Shown piece after piece: positions 20,256 through 29,053 of a stretch of 64,000 nt of DNA. Origin of the DNA: Fretibacterium sp. OH1220_COT-178 (GTDB taxonomy: Bacteria; Synergistota; Synergistia; Synergistales; Aminobacteriaceae). Below the pieces are notes generated by a model. That model was not told the DNA's origin, did not search any database, and was given only the letters and a program-made list of their open reading frames with translations. The position numbers were made by a program, and so were the translations under genes. The stretch spans positions 62,001 through 126,000 of the forward strand of contig NZ_RQYL01000003.1 in NCBI RefSeq assembly GCF_003860125.1, given 5' to 3'. The stretch's first letter is position 1. Each line of letters begins with the position of its first letter.

Positions 20256-20775
20256 GGTTCAATCCTCCGGATTTCTGGGGTTTGGGGGAGGGGGGAGGCG
20301 TGGGGGGCTGCGCCGGTTCCTGCTTGAGCTCCGAAAGGGCCTTCCGAAAATCCTCGTCCTCGGGATGGGTTTCCTGATACTCCTTGAGGAGCTTCATCAA
20401 AGCCTCCTCCCAGGTTGCCTTGAGCTCCTCCAGAAGCGTTCGTACCGTACGGATGTTGTCGGGAAGCTTCTTGACGTTCGCCTCCACGAGCAGCTGGTAC
20501 ATATAATCGTAGAGGCGCATGAGGCCTTGGGCCATCTCCCCGCCCTTCTGGGTGTTCAAGGTGACCATCAGCTCCCGGATCACGTCCTGCGCCCGGATGA
20601 TTTCACGGTTGGCCAGGTCGAGGTCCTGCTGATGATCCTCCCCCTCGAGGGCCGTCTCCGCCATGCGGCAGGAACGTATGCCGATGTCGTAGGTGATCAG
20701 CAGCAACTGTTCCTTCGTGGCCGTCGATATCTGAGTCGCCTGATAGGCGAACTGTGCGTTGTTTTTGTTTTCCAT
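20245..20775 (-). CDS. fliS: flagellar export chaperone FliS
   Basis: A 176-residue helical-bundle chaperone that holds flagellin unfolded before export. The N-terminal AYQATQISTATKEQLLLITYDIG is the FliS signature. Residues ~60-125 complete the four-helix core. A C-terminal extension of ~40 residues ends in a PPTPPPSPKP run, so it is longer than the usual 125-135 residues. The ATG at 20775 is preferred over 20784 because AGGAGGGG lies nine bases upstream. A sigma-28-like promoter ends 26 bases before it, and trxB's terminator precedes that. Confidence 0.88.
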   Translation of the reverse strand: MENKNNAQFAYQATQISTATKEQLLLITYDIGIRSCRMAETALEGEDHQQDLDLANREIIRAQDVIRELMVTLNTQKGGEMAQGLMRLYDYMYQLLVEANVKKLPDNIRTVRTLLEELKATWEEALMKLLKEYQETHPEDEDFRKALSELKQEPAQPPTPPPSPKPQKSGGLNLAG

Positions 20776-20800
20776 GGAAAGCATCCCCTCCTATGCTCTA

Positions 20801-20828
20801 TTTTCGGCCGTTCGGGGGAAAACCTTTG
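20801..20828 (-). promoter_or_regulatory. candidate sigma-28 (flagellar) promoter
   Basis: On the minus strand CAAA (20828-20825), 16 bases, then GCCGAAAA (20808-20801). The flagellar sigma consensus is TAAA-N14-16-GCCGATAT/AA. Only one base of each box differs notably. It lies in the 65-base gap between the trxB terminator and fliS, exactly where a late flagellar promoter is expected. Confidence 0.65.
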
Positions 20829-20840
20829 CCGATTCCAAGT

Positions 20841-20884
20841 CAAAAAAAGCGGCGGCCCCGCCCCAAGGGGGTGGAAACGCCGCG
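20841..20884 (-). terminator. intrinsic terminator of trxB
   Basis: GCGGCG/CGCCGC arms (20849-20854 and 20878-20883) enclose a GC-rich inner stem and are followed on the minus strand by seven T residues. The site lies 25 bases after the trxB stop. Confidence 0.8.
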
Positions 20885-20908
20885 GTGTTCTAAAGGATGA
20901 GGCGACGG

Positions 20909-22099
20909 CTAAGCCAGGGCCTTCTGAACGTCGGCATCGGAGCCAACGGTCGTGACCTTTGCCACTACGCCCTTGTGGAGTTCGACCAGGGCGGGCATCT
21001 TGGCCGTCAGTTCCAGTTTTTCGGTCATGCGCGCGTTGCGGTAGCCGTCGATCAGGGGGACCTTGACGCCCTTTGCCTTGGCGGCGGCCTCCACGGTGCT
21101 GGAGAGCTTGACCTGCTTTTCGTCGATGCTGGAGTAGAAGAAGGCCGTCACGCTCTCGGGCTCCAGCAGGGTGGTGCGCAGGTGGAGCTGCTCGTTGATG
21201 TAGGCGGACGCTCCCATCGCGGCGATGGCCCCATCGGACGCCGCGGTGATGACCTGGCGCAGGTGTTTGCTGCAGACGTCGCCGGCGGCGAAAATGCCCT
21301 CGACCGAGGTCTCCATGTGCTCGTTGACCAGGATCCATCCGCCCTTCTCGGCCTTGACGAGGCCCCTCACACAGTCGTCGTCCGGAGTCTGGCCGACGAA
21401 CATGAAGACGCCCGCAACCTTGAGGTCGGAGAGCTCCCCGGTCTTGACGTTTTTGAGGACCAGGTTCTCCACGACACCGTCGCCCTCGATGCGCTCGACG
21501 ACGCTGTTCCAGACGGGGACGATCTTGGGGTTGGACATGGCGTGTTCGATGGCCGCACGGTCGGCACGGAACTCGTCTCGGCGGTGGATGATGTAGACCT
21601 TGGAGGCGAATTTGGTGAGATAGACGCCCTCCTCGACGGCGGTGTTTCCGCCTCCGACGACCGCGACCTCCTCATCCTCGTAGAAGGCCCCGTCGCAGAC
21701 GGCACAGAAGCTGACGCCCTGCCCGATGTGCTCGGCCTCGCCCTCGCAGCCCAGACGGCGGAAATGAGCGCCCGTCGCGACGATCACGGCTTCGGCCTCG
21801 ACCTCGCCCTTGTCGGTCACGACGATCTTCTTACCGTCGCGCAGCTCCACCTTCTTGACGTCTGCGATGCGGATCTCCGTATTGAACTTAAGAGCGTGCT
21901 CGCGGAACATGTTGCCCAGATCGGGGCCTGTGGAATGCTGAACGCCGGGCCAGTTCTCGATCTCGTCCGTAATGTTGATCTGACCGCCCGTGGCGGCCTT
22001 TTCGAGCAAGAGGACGTCCAGCCCCGAACGGCGCCCGTAGATCGCCGCGGTCATCCCCGCAGGGCCGGCCCCGATGATGACAAGCTCTCTCTTCTCCAT
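20909..22099 (-). CDS. trxB: thioredoxin reductase with fused degenerate thioredoxin-like domain
   Basis: A 396-residue flavoprotein that passes NADPH electrons to thioredoxin. The N-terminal GAGPAGMTAAIY binds FAD. The redox pair is CAVCDG at about residue 138, and VVGGGNTAVEE binds NADPH. GIFAAGDV closes the FAD domain. After about residue 310 there is an extra ~85-residue domain (VTAFFYSSIDEKQ onward) that looks like a thioredoxin fold but has no CxxC. The ATG at 22099 follows AAGGAG at a slightly long distance. Single-gene unit with its own terminator. Confidence 0.9.
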   Translation of the reverse strand: MEKRELVIIGAGPAGMTAAIYGRRSGLDVLLLEKAATGGQINITDEIENWPGVQHSTGPDLGNMFREHALKFNTEIRIADVKKVELRDGKKIVVTDKGEVEAEAVIVATGAHFRRLGCEGEAEHIGQGVSFCAVCDGAFYEDEEVAVVGGGNTAVEEGVYLTKFASKVYIIHRRDEFRADRAAIEHAMSNPKIVPVWNSVVERIEGDGVVENLVLKNVKTGELSDLKVAGVFMFVGQTPDDDCVRGLVKAEKGGWILVNEHMETSVEGIFAAGDVCSKHLRQVITAASDGAIAAMGASAYINEQLHLRTTLLEPESVTAFFYSSIDEKQVKLSSTVEAAAKAKGVKVPLIDGYRNARMTEKLELTAKMPALVELHKGVVAKVTTVGSDADVQKALA

Positions 22100-22207
22100 A
22101 ACGCATCGTCTCCTTCGACCGAAAATCGTATAGAATTCCACTCCCGCCCCCTCGACGCCGAGGAAACGAGGTATAGCCCCTAAAAAAATCCTCAAAAATC
22201 CCCTTTA

Positions 22208-23077
22208 TTATCCTCGATATCTCCAGACCATGCAACGAGGAATTGCGGATAAATCCGGAAGTTCACTTAAAAATTGAAATTTCCCTTGAGGGGGTTCGCG
22301 CAGGGCTTGTGCCTGTCGGGCGTCGCCCATCTCGAACAGCAACAGCCCCCCCGGTTTCAGCCATCCGGAGGCGGCCTCGAAGAGCGCGCGATAAAAATCC
22401 ATTCCATCCGGTCCTCCGTCAAGGGCCATGTGGGGCTCGAAATCCCGAACCTCCCGCATGAGCCCTGCAATGGCCTCCGTGGGAATGTAGGGAGGGTTGC
22501 TGACGACCAGATCGCACTCCGCACGGACGGGGATGTCCGCGGGGGTCCGGGAGTGCAGCAAAAGGGCTCGCTCCAGAAGACCGTATCGCGAGAGGTTCCG
22601 CCAGGCACAGGCCAGGGAGAGGGGGTTTTTCTCGGCCAGAAACCCATAGGACTGCGGCCGCTCCGCCAAAAGTGCGACGGCGATGCAACCGCTGCCCGTC
22701 CCCCAGTCCAGAAAACGGAATTCGCCGTTTGGCATCACGTCCAGTGCCAGGTCGACGAGCAGCTCCGTCTCCGGCCGCGGGATGAGCACGCCGGGCCCCA
22801 CCTCGAGGTCCCTGCCCCGAAACGGAGCGTTGCCCAAGAGGTATTGGAGCGGCTCTCCGGCCTCACGGCGCAGGAGCAGAAGCTCGAGCCGTTTGCGGTC
22901 CTCCTGGGGGAGTGAGTCGTTCGGACGGGCCAGGAGGGAGGCGGCGGTGCAGTTCAAGACGTGACGGAGCAGCCAGTCGGCCTCCTGCCCCGCGTTGGCG
23001 ATCCCGGAACGAGAGAGCCGCGATCGGATCTCCGCGCGGAGCGCCCGAAGGCCGAGCGCGGGAAGGGCCTCCGTCAT
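22208..23077 (-). CDS. prmC: peptide chain release factor N5-glutamine methyltransferase
   Basis: A 289-residue SAM enzyme that methylates the Gln of the GGQ motif in RF1/RF2. An N-terminal helical release-factor-binding domain carries [11 protein letters not shown]. The catalytic core has [11 protein letters not shown] and the SNPPYIP tetrapeptide motif characteristic of glutamine N5 methylation. Its ATG overlaps the prfA stop (ATGA at 23074-23077), pairing the enzyme with its substrate. It is the last gene of the thyX-DUF1385-prfA-prmC run. Confidence 0.94.
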   Translation of the reverse strand: MTEALPALGLRALRAEIRSRLSRSGIANAGQEADWLLRHVLNCTAASLLARPNDSLPQEDRKRLELLLLRREAGEPLQYLLGNAPFRGRDLEVGPGVLIPRPETELLVDLALDVMPNGEFRFLDWGTGSGCIAVALLAERPQSYGFLAEKNPLSLACAWRNLSRYGLLERALLLHSRTPADIPVRAECDLVVSNPPYIPTEAIAGLMREVRDFEPHMALDGGPDGMDFYRALFEAASGWLKPGGLLLFEMGDARQAQALREPPQGKFQFLSELPDLSAIPRCMVWRYRG

Positions 23078-24147
23078 TCCTCCAGGTGCTGCAGCTTCTC
23101 CGTCTGATCCGCCAGGGTCATCGCGTCCATCATCTCGTAGAGGTCGCCGTCCAGATAGGCGTCGAGCCTGTAGAGGGTCAGGTTGATGCGGTGGTCCGTG
23201 ATGCGGTTCTGCGGAAAATTGTAGGTCCGGATCCTCTCGGAGCGGTCGCCCGATCCGATCTGTCCCCGCCGCTCGGAGGCCTGTTCGGAGGCCTGCTTCT
23301 GGAGCTCGATGTCGTAAAGCTTCGTTTTGAGGTAGGTCATGGCCTTCGCGCGGTTCTTGATCTGCGACCGTTCGTCCTGGCACGTCACGACCAGTCCCGT
23401 CGGAATGTGGGTGATGCGGACCGCGGAGTCCGTCATGTTGACGTGTTGTCCGCCCGCTCCGCTGGACCGGTAGGTGTCGATCTTCAGGTCCTCGGTACGG
23501 ATTTCGATCTCGACATCGTCCGCCTCGGGGAGCACGGCGACCGTAGCGGCGGAGGTGTGGATGCGTCCGCTCGCCTCGGTCACGGGAACGCGCTGGACGC
23601 GATGGACCCCGCTCTCGAATTTGAGCCTGCTGTAGGCCCCGTCGCCATCCACCCGAAAGGCTATCTCCTTGTATCCTCCGATACCGGTCTCGTTGCTGTC
23701 GATGACCTCCATCCTCCAGTGCTGGCGCTCGCAGAAACGGCTGTACATTCTGTAAAGGTCGGCGGCGAACAGGGCGGCCTCCTCCCCCCCGGTACCCGCC
23801 CGAATTTCGACCGCAACGCTCTTCTCGTCGTTCGGGTCCTGAGGCAGCAACAGCAGCTTCAGCTCGTCGGTAAAGCCCTCGACCTTGGGCTCCAGGGCCT
23901 CCAGCTCGTCCCGGGCGAGGGCTTCCATGTCCGAATCGCCGCTCTTCAGCAGCTCTCGAGCCTCCTCGATGCCGGCAAGGACGGCACGGTATTCGCGATA
24001 CTTTTCCACCACCGGCTCGAGCTGGGCCCGGCGCTTCCCCAGGGTTTGAAGCTCCCTGGGGTCGGAGGCCACGGCGGGGTCGGACATCCTGCGCTCGATG
24101 TCCAGAAAGTCCTCCTCCAGGGCCTTGAGTTTGGGCTCGATATTCAT
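23074..24147 (-). CDS. prfA: peptide chain release factor 1
   Basis: A 357-residue factor ending translation at UAA/UAG. The codon-recognition region precedes the catalytic GAGGQHVN loop at about residue 230, whose glutamine is the PrmC target. The N-terminal coiled-coil domain and length are standard. Start overlaps the DUF1385 stop (ATGA at 24144-24147) and stop overlaps the prmC start, giving a tightly coupled series. Confidence 0.96.
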   Translation of the reverse strand: MNIEPKLKALEEDFLDIERRMSDPAVASDPRELQTLGKRRAQLEPVVEKYREYRAVLAGIEEARELLKSGDSDMEALARDELEALEPKVEGFTDELKLLLLPQDPNDEKSVAVEIRAGTGGEEAALFAADLYRMYSRFCERQHWRMEVIDSNETGIGGYKEIAFRVDGDGAYSRLKFESGVHRVQRVPVTEASGRIHTSAATVAVLPEADDVEIEIRTEDLKIDTYRSSGAGGQHVNMTDSAVRITHIPTGLVVTCQDERSQIKNRAKAMTYLKTKLYDIELQKQASEQASERRGQIGSGDRSERIRTYNFPQNRITDHRINLTLYRLDAYLDGDLYEMMDAMTLADQTEKLQHLEE

Positions 24148-25052
24148 ACGGGGTCACGCTCCGTTTCGCTTTTGTGGATGGCTTCCGACGCCGCGGAATC
24201 GGACGTCTCCCGTCCCAGCGCGACGTTCAGGGAGGTCAGAGCGACCTCGATCTGGTCGAGATCGGGTTCCCTTGTCGTCAGGTATTGCAGGGAGAGGACG
24301 GGAGCCATCAGAAGACGGCCGATCGGCCCCGCATTTGCGGTGAGGCGGATGATCTCGTAGGAGACGCCGATCACCAGGGGGATCAGCAGCACGCGCGTAC
24401 CGACCCGCCACAGGAACCCCCCGCTGCCGATGGCGGAGAAAACGGCGATGCTGACGATGACGGCAATCAGGAGAAAGGAGGTTCCACACCGAGGATGGAT
24501 CCTCGAGCACCACGCGATGTTGGCGGGAGCCATCTCCATTCCCCCCTCGAAGGCGTTGATGGTCTTGTGCTCGGCCCCGTGGTATCGAAAGACCCGACGG
24601 ATGTCCGACCAAAGTCCGATCAGGCCGACATAGCCCACGAACACCGCCGCCCGGACGATTCCCTCGAGGATATTCGCTCCCAGGGGGGAAAGGGAGAACA
24701 GCCTGGCCGTCCAGTCGGCTGCCCAGAGGGGCAGAGCCACAAAGAGCAACATCACGGCGAGGACGGCCGTTCCTATCGCGACCACGAGGTCCCTGAGTCC
24801 GAGCGTCTCCTGGGTCTCTTCGAGGGCAATTTCCGCAGAACGGGAAAGGGCGCGAAATCCCGTGGCCATCATCTCGCACATGACGACGACGCCCCGGAGG
24901 ATCGGCAGGCTCCAGGGTCGATTCCCGACTCGGGAGCTGTTGCGCCAGCTCTCCCGGAAGATCTCGCCGTCGGGCTTGCGGACGGCCAGCCCCCAGAGCT
25001 CGCTGCCCTTCATGAGCACGCCCTCGATGACGGCCTGCCCTCCGACGGGCAT
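24144..25052 (-). CDS. DUF1385 family integral membrane protein
   Basis: A 302-residue membrane protein of unknown function commonly found next to prfA/prmC and rpmE in bacteria, as here. Signature segments are [11 protein letters not shown] at the N-terminus, [13 protein letters not shown] and [10 protein letters not shown]. About four or five hydrophobic segments lie between residues 85 and 260. I chose the ATG at 25052 (GGAGGA ten bases upstream), which puts GGQAVIEG at the N-terminus as in relatives. A TTG at 25121 with GGAGG is a possible longer start overlapping thyX. Confidence 0.85.
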   Translation of the reverse strand: MPVGGQAVIEGVLMKGSELWGLAVRKPDGEIFRESWRNSSRVGNRPWSLPILRGVVVMCEMMATGFRALSRSAEIALEETQETLGLRDLVVAIGTAVLAVMLLFVALPLWAADWTARLFSLSPLGANILEGIVRAAVFVGYVGLIGLWSDIRRVFRYHGAEHKTINAFEGGMEMAPANIAWCSRIHPRCGTSFLLIAVIVSIAVFSAIGSGGFLWRVGTRVLLIPLVIGVSYEIIRLTANAGPIGRLLMAPVLSLQYLTTREPDLDQIEVALTSLNVALGRETSDSAASEAIHKSETERDPV

Positions 25053-25107
25053 GCGCCGCGCTTCCTCCGTCCAGAGTCCGAATGCGACGCAGAAAAGTTG
25101 TCTTATG

Positions 25108-25800
25108 TCAATCTTTCGCAAGAAGATCCTCCATATCCTTGTAAGGCCTTCCGCAGGGCCGCGCCTCGACGCAAGGACCGAACAGGCACGAGGGACCGGC
25201 CGTGCGGAAAAGGGCGGGAGCTGCGTTTCGGCATTCCGCCAGCATGAGCCGGGCCATCTCCCGTATCTCCCACTGGGCTCTGCGGCAGAGCCGCAGACGG
25301 AAAAAATGATGCAGTTCCCGCGCGTTCATGGTCAATACCAGACGGGTTTCCCAGCCATGGGGCAAAATGAAACGGGCGTCCTCCGCCGGAATGCCCATCG
25401 AAAGAAGCGCCTTATAGCCCTCGTGAGCGGAGCGAACTTGCCGTGTGAAGAGCGAGGCCGCCTCAGGGCATGCCGCTACGGAGGGCGGCATGACGACGTC
25501 AGGCTTGTCCATCCGGACGTAGCGCTGGCTCTGCTGGCTGAAGCTGGCGATGCGGTGCCTCACCAGCTGGTGCGACGCCACACGGCTCAAACCGTCCACG
25601 GCGAAGGTGAAGACGGCATGTTCGAAGGGGGAGTGATGGCCGCTCCTCCAGATGTGCGCCAGCAGATCCTCCGAGAGGAGCTCCGTCTCCCCGGTGAGGA
25701 GGTCCGCAGCCGTGACGTCCCTGTAACAAAGCCTGGCGGCGGCGGCCACAAGTTCGTCCGGCTTTGGAGTCGAGGCCAGAAGGGTTACTTTGCAGAACAT
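25108..25800 (-). CDS. thyX: flavin-dependent thymidylate synthase
   Basis: A 230-residue enzyme making dTMP from dUMP with methylene-tetrahydrofolate and FADH2. The diagnostic ThyX motif RHRxxSxxxxSxR appears as RHRIASFSQQSQR at about residue 80. HHSPFEHAVFTF and the C-terminal NARELHHFFRLR, which contains substrate- and flavin-contacting residues, are also present. It lies after the rpmE terminator and leads into DUF1385-prfA-prmC. Confidence 0.95.
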   Translation of the reverse strand: MFCKVTLLASTPKPDELVAAAARLCYRDVTAADLLTGETELLSEDLLAHIWRSGHHSPFEHAVFTFAVDGLSRVASHQLVRHRIASFSQQSQRYVRMDKPDVVMPPSVAACPEAASLFTRQVRSAHEGYKALLSMGIPAEDARFILPHGWETRLVLTMNARELHHFFRLRLCRRAQWEIREMARLMLAECRNAAPALFRTAGPSCLFGPCVEARPCGRPYKDMEDLLAKD

Positions 25801-25841
25801 CGTTTCTGTCCTTCGTCGGCGAATAAAGATGTTTAATAAGG

Positions 25842-25866
25842 AAAAAGGGGCTTCCCGCCCCTTTTT
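25842..25866 (-). terminator. intrinsic terminator of rpsO-rpmE
   Basis: AAAAAGGGGC / GCCCCTTTTT arms surround a TTCCC loop. On the minus strand the stem ends in a T run, and it overlaps the rpmE stop codon. It separates the ribosomal-protein genes from thyX. Confidence 0.8.
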
Positions 25867-26092
25867 ATACCTCGGTCTTCTGGCCGTAGTTGATCCCCGC
25901 GTACTTCTTCTGGAACTTCTCGAGACGTCCGGCCTCCGAGAGAACCCGGCCCCGCTTGCCCGAGTAGAAGGGATGGCACTGGGAGCAAACGCCCACCCGA
26001 ATCTCCTTCTGTGTGGAACTGGTCGTGAAGGAGTTGCCGCAGGCGCAACTCACCTTGCACTCCTGATAGACGGGATGAAGCTCTTTTTTCAT
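25865..26092 (-). CDS. rpmE: 50S ribosomal protein L31
   Basis: A 75-residue ribosomal protein. It is the zinc-binding (C+) form: CKVSCACG and CSQCHPFY supply the cysteines, so expression does not depend on the zinc-free paralogue pattern. YSGKRGRV and EKFQKKY are family segments. The ATG at 26092 follows GGAGGT at nine bases. It lies 29 bases after rpsO. Confidence 0.95.
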   Translation of the reverse strand: MKKELHPVYQECKVSCACGNSFTTSSTQKEIRVGVCSQCHPFYSGKRGRVLSEAGRLEKFQKKYAGINYGQKTEV

Positions 26093-26121
26093 GATCGACA
26101 CACCTCCAAAAAAGGCGAAAC

Positions 26122-26388
26122 TCAGTGACGCAACCCGAGACGCTCGATCAGCGAACGGTAACGGTTGAAGTCCTTCTCCTTGAGGTAGCGCAGAAGCTTG
26201 CGGCGGCGCCCGACCATCTTGAGAAGGCCTCTGCGGGAGTGGAAATCCTTCTTATGAATCTTCAAATGCTCCGTCAGCTCGCGCACACGCTCGGTCAGGA
26301 CCGCAACCTGAACCTCCGGGGAGCCCGTATCCGTCTCGTGGGTCCGATAGTCCGTGATGACGGCCTGTTTCTTTTCCTTCTGGATCAT
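26122..26388 (-). CDS. rpsO: 30S ribosomal protein S15
   Basis: An 88-residue protein that binds 16S rRNA early in small-subunit assembly. It has [27 protein letters not shown] and RRKLLRYLK, all hallmark S15 segments. The ATG at 26388 follows GAGGTG at seven bases. A TTGCGC-N17-TAAGAT promoter lies 86 bases upstream, leaving a leader long enough for the autogenous control known for S15 in other bacteria, though I do not see a specific structure. Confidence 0.96.
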   Translation of the reverse strand: MIQKEKKQAVITDYRTHETDTGSPEVQVAVLTERVRELTEHLKIHKKDFHSRRGLLKMVGRRRKLLRYLKEKDFNRYRSLIERLGLRH

Positions 26389-26473
26389 TCTCAATCACCT
26401 CTGTCTCCAAAGTTGCCGCAAAACCAGGAACGCGTCGATCCGAAACGCCGATCCGAGTTCAGGGCCGCAAGGT

Positions 26474-26502
26474 ATCTTACCACCGCCGAAGACTACGCGC
26501 AA
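26474..26502 (-). promoter_or_regulatory. sigma-70-type promoter for rpsO-rpmE
   Basis: On the minus strand TTGCGC (26502-26497), 17 bases, TAAGAT (26479-26474). Spacing is ideal and each box matches consensus at four or more positions. It is the only good candidate in the divergent gap upstream of rpsO. Confidence 0.6.
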
Positions 26503-26550
26503 GGCCGTTTTCGAGTCTCGCCGTCGGGAGAAAAGCAGGATCCGTCCATT

Positions 26551-26578
26551 TTGCTCAAGGAAGATTTTACGCTATATT
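26551..26578 (+). promoter_or_regulatory. sigma-70-type promoter towards the molybdopterin oxidoreductase
   Basis: TTGCTC (26551-26556), 16 bases, TATATT (26573-26578), in a short AT-rich stretch. It reads towards the oxidoreductase 172 bases downstream, through a 39-codon open frame. Confidence 0.55.
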
Positions 26579-26611
26579 AATTTAAGTTATCCTTATCCAA
26601 GGCCGAATGGG

Positions 26612-26731
26612 ATGGATGCAATCGAAACGTCGCTGAGGGAGATCAGGGACATGCTCCGGCCCTGGCTCGAGCGGGGCGGAAATACGCTGAAATGCCGCCA
26701 GAGACTGAGAACGGTAAATCCTCAAATCTGA
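26612..26731 (+). CDS. possible 39-residue leader peptide or gene remnant
   Basis: A short open frame starting ATG at 26612 would encode a charged helix (MDAIETSLREIRDMLRPWL, then a basic tail). There is no good ribosome-binding site, and I do not recognise it. It sits between the promoter at 26551 and the oxidoreductase at 26750, so it could be a leader peptide, the stump of a lost gene, or chance. The rest of the 26389-26749 gap holds only the two promoters. Confidence 0.25.
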   Translation: MDAIETSLREIRDMLRPWLERGGNTLKCRQRLRTVNPQI

Positions 26732-26749
26732 ACTGCTGGAGGAGGCCCC

Positions 26750-28753
26750 ATGGAGATCAAGAAATCTGTCTGTCCTTACGACTGTCCGGACTGCTGCGGC
26801 CTGTTGGTCCAGGTGGAGAACGGGAGGGCCGTACGCGTCGAGGGCGATCCCGCCCATGCCTTTACTCGCGGCACCCTTTGCCCCAAGATGACCCGCTATG
26901 AGCGCACGGTCCACTCGCCCCGCCGTCTGTTGACGCCCCTGCGCCGCAAGGGGCCGAAGGGCAGGGGCGACTTCGAGCCCTTCGGCTGGGACGAAGCGGT
27001 CCGTGAAATCACTGGCCGCTGGAAGGAGATTATCCGCGCGGACGGCGCCGAGGCCATCCTGCCCTATTCGTATGCCGGCACCATGGGAATCGTCCAGTAC
27101 GGCGCCGGCCACGCCTTCTTCCACCTGCTGGGCGCCAGCAGCCTAGATCGAACCATCTGTGCGCCGGCCAAGAGCAGGGGGTACCGGGACGTCATGGGCG
27201 CCACCCTGCCCACAGCCCCCCAGGAGGCGCAGAAAAGCGACCTCGTCGTGCTCTGGAGCATCAGCATGCTGGCCACGGACATCCACTTCCGCCATGACCT
27301 GGAGATTGCCCGCAGAAATGGTGCCGAGGTTTGGTGCATCGATACCTACGAGACCCCAACCGCCCGATACGCCGATCGTTTCCTTCGCGTGAAGCCGGGG
27401 ACGGACGGCGCCCTTGCGCTCGGCATGTTGCACGTCCTGGAACGCGACGGTCTCGTGGATACGGATTTTCTGCGGCGGTACGTGCAGGGCTGGGAGGAAC
27501 TCAAGGCAGGCGTCCTGCCCCGCTATTCGCCGGAGGCGGTCTCCCGCATCACGGAGATCTCCATGGGTGCCCTTGAGGCCTTTGCCCGCGCCTACGGTCG
27601 TGCCCGTGCTCCGTTCATCCGCCTGGGCAGCGGCATGTCCCGGTACACCAACGGCTCCATGACCGCCCGGCTCATCACCTGCCTGCCGGCGGCAGTGGGC
27701 GCCTATGCGCATGAGGGCGGCGGTCTGCTGACCTCGGCATCCGGAAGCAGCGCCTTCGACAACGGAATCATCCGTCGGCCCGGCCTGGAGAAGCGGGGCA
27801 TTCGCCATATCAACATGTGCGAGCTAGGCAAGGCCCTCAACGACCCGGAGCTTTCTCCGGCTGTCAAAAGCCTTTATGTCTACTCCTCCAACCCGGCCTG
27901 CACCGCCCCGGATCAGAACGCCGTCGTCCGCGGCCTGATGCGGGACGACCTGTTCACCGTGGTCCACGAACGCTTCCTGACCGACACGGCGCGCTATGCC
28001 GACATCGTGCTGCCGGCCACCTCGTCCCTGGAGCACTGCGATATCTACGGAGCCTACGGTCACTACACCGTTCAGAGGGCGGATGCCGTCATTCCGCCCG
28101 TGGGCGAAAGCCGGTCCAATTGGCAGGTCTTCTCCGTCCTGGCAAACGGCATGGGATTGCAGGATCCCATGTTCCGGCAAAGTGAGCGAGACCTTGTGGA
28201 ACGGCTTATCGAAAGCACGAAGACCCGCTGGCCGCTGCCTGTGGACCTGAATCGTCTTGCCGGCTGCGAACCTGTGGATCTGCCGCTGCCCGAGAATTAC
28301 AAGATGAACTTCGGCACCCCTTCAGGCAGGATCGAGATCCGCAATCCCCGCGCCCATCCGGAACTGCCGGACTACTTCCCGCCCCATGGCGACGATGCCC
28401 CCTTCCAGATGGTCAACGCACCGGATCCGCGTATCCTGGACAGCTCCTTCAACGAGCGCGAAGATCTCATCAGAGGCAATACCATGGTGCTGATGATGAA
28501 TCCGCTCGATGCCGCAAGACTCGAGCTTGCCGAGGGGCAGGAGGTCGTCGCCTCCAATGTCCGCGGCGAGGCCCGTTTTACCCTGAAGGTCACGGAGCGC
28601 ACCGCCCCCGGCCGTGTCGTCACGGAGGGCGTCTGGTGGAGGGAACACACCAGGGACGGCAACGTCAATCTTCTCACCGCCCAGCGCCTCACCGACAAGG
28701 AGGGCGGGAGCACCTTCTACGACGTCTGCGTCGATGTGCGCGCCGCGGAGTGA
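26750..28753 (+). CDS. molybdopterin (bis-MGD) oxidoreductase with N-terminal [4Fe-4S] motif
   Basis: A 667-residue catalytic subunit of the DMSO reductase superfamily. CPYDCPDCCG plus a later GTLCPK supply the [4Fe-4S] cysteines. VKPGTDGALALGML and the central and C-terminal MGD-binding segments (YVYSSNPACTAP; TPSGRIEI) follow. There is no Tat signal, so it should be cytoplasmic. The substrate cannot be told; no small iron-sulfur, membrane-anchor or maturation gene is adjacent. Its glycines are mostly GGC and its G runs are rarer than in neighbours, suggesting acquisition. A GGAGGAGG site precedes the ATG. Confidence 0.85.
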   Translation: MEIKKSVCPYDCPDCCGLLVQVENGRAVRVEGDPAHAFTRGTLCPKMTRYERTVHSPRRLLTPLRRKGPKGRGDFEPFGWDEAVREITGRWKEIIRADGAEAILPYSYAGTMGIVQYGAGHAFFHLLGASSLDRTICAPAKSRGYRDVMGATLPTAPQEAQKSDLVVLWSISMLATDIHFRHDLEIARRNGAEVWCIDTYETPTARYADRFLRVKPGTDGALALGMLHVLERDGLVDTDFLRRYVQGWEELKAGVLPRYSPEAVSRITEISMGALEAFARAYGRARAPFIRLGSGMSRYTNGSMTARLITCLPAAVGAYAHEGGGLLTSASGSSAFDNGIIRRPGLEKRGIRHINMCELGKALNDPELSPAVKSLYVYSSNPACTAPDQNAVVRGLMRDDLFTVVHERFLTDTARYADIVLPATSSLEHCDIYGAYGHYTVQRADAVIPPVGESRSNWQVFSVLANGMGLQDPMFRQSERDLVERLIESTKTRWPLPVDLNRLAGCEPVDLPLPENYKMNFGTPSGRIEIRNPRAHPELPDYFPPHGDDAPFQMVNAPDPRILDSSFNEREDLIRGNTMVLMMNPLDAARLELAEGQEVVASNVRGEARFTLKVTERTAPGRVVTEGVWWREHTRDGNVNLLTAQRLTDKEGGSTFYDVCVDVRAAE

Positions 28754-29053
28754 TTGAGACCGGACCTCCGGAGAAAGCCGGAGTCGCGGACGATGCGTTC
28801 GGCGGTTTGGGGCCGATTCCCCGCAGTCCGACGCTGCCGTCGGAGTGCGGGGAGGTCGCCGCAAAGAAAGGCGGGGTCATGTTGCGAGGGGTCTCCATAG
28901 ACAGGCACTCCGTGGGCCGTGGGGGTTCTTCCGTGCCCCAACACGGGAACAGGGGGCCTGGCTTCCCGGGCGTTGCTGCGATGGAGTAAAATAAAGGCGG
29001 TTTCCGGGGCATCATTCCGGGGAATATCGATATTTTGCGGGGAGAGTTCGCCG
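28754..29053. other. intergenic region with hairpin, no convincing gene
   Basis: Three hundred bases between the oxidoreductase and the ybaK gene. A CTCCGG/CCGGAG hairpin (28766-28771 and 28778-28783) near its start may end the oxidoreductase transcript but has no T tract. A 36-codon frame at 28879 is glycine-rich and lacks a ribosome site, so I do not call it. TAAAAT at 28987 could be a -10 box for ybaK without a matching -35. Confidence 0.5.

Noticed and set aside
22208-24157. A 649-codon frame joining prmC with upstream sequence
   Set aside because: Only the last 289 codons are PrmC. The part before them lies in the wrong frame of prfA, and the ATGA overlap marks the true prmC start.
28879-28989. 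A 36-codon open frame before ybaK
   Set aside because: Glycine-rich translation, no ribosome-binding site, no recognisable features.
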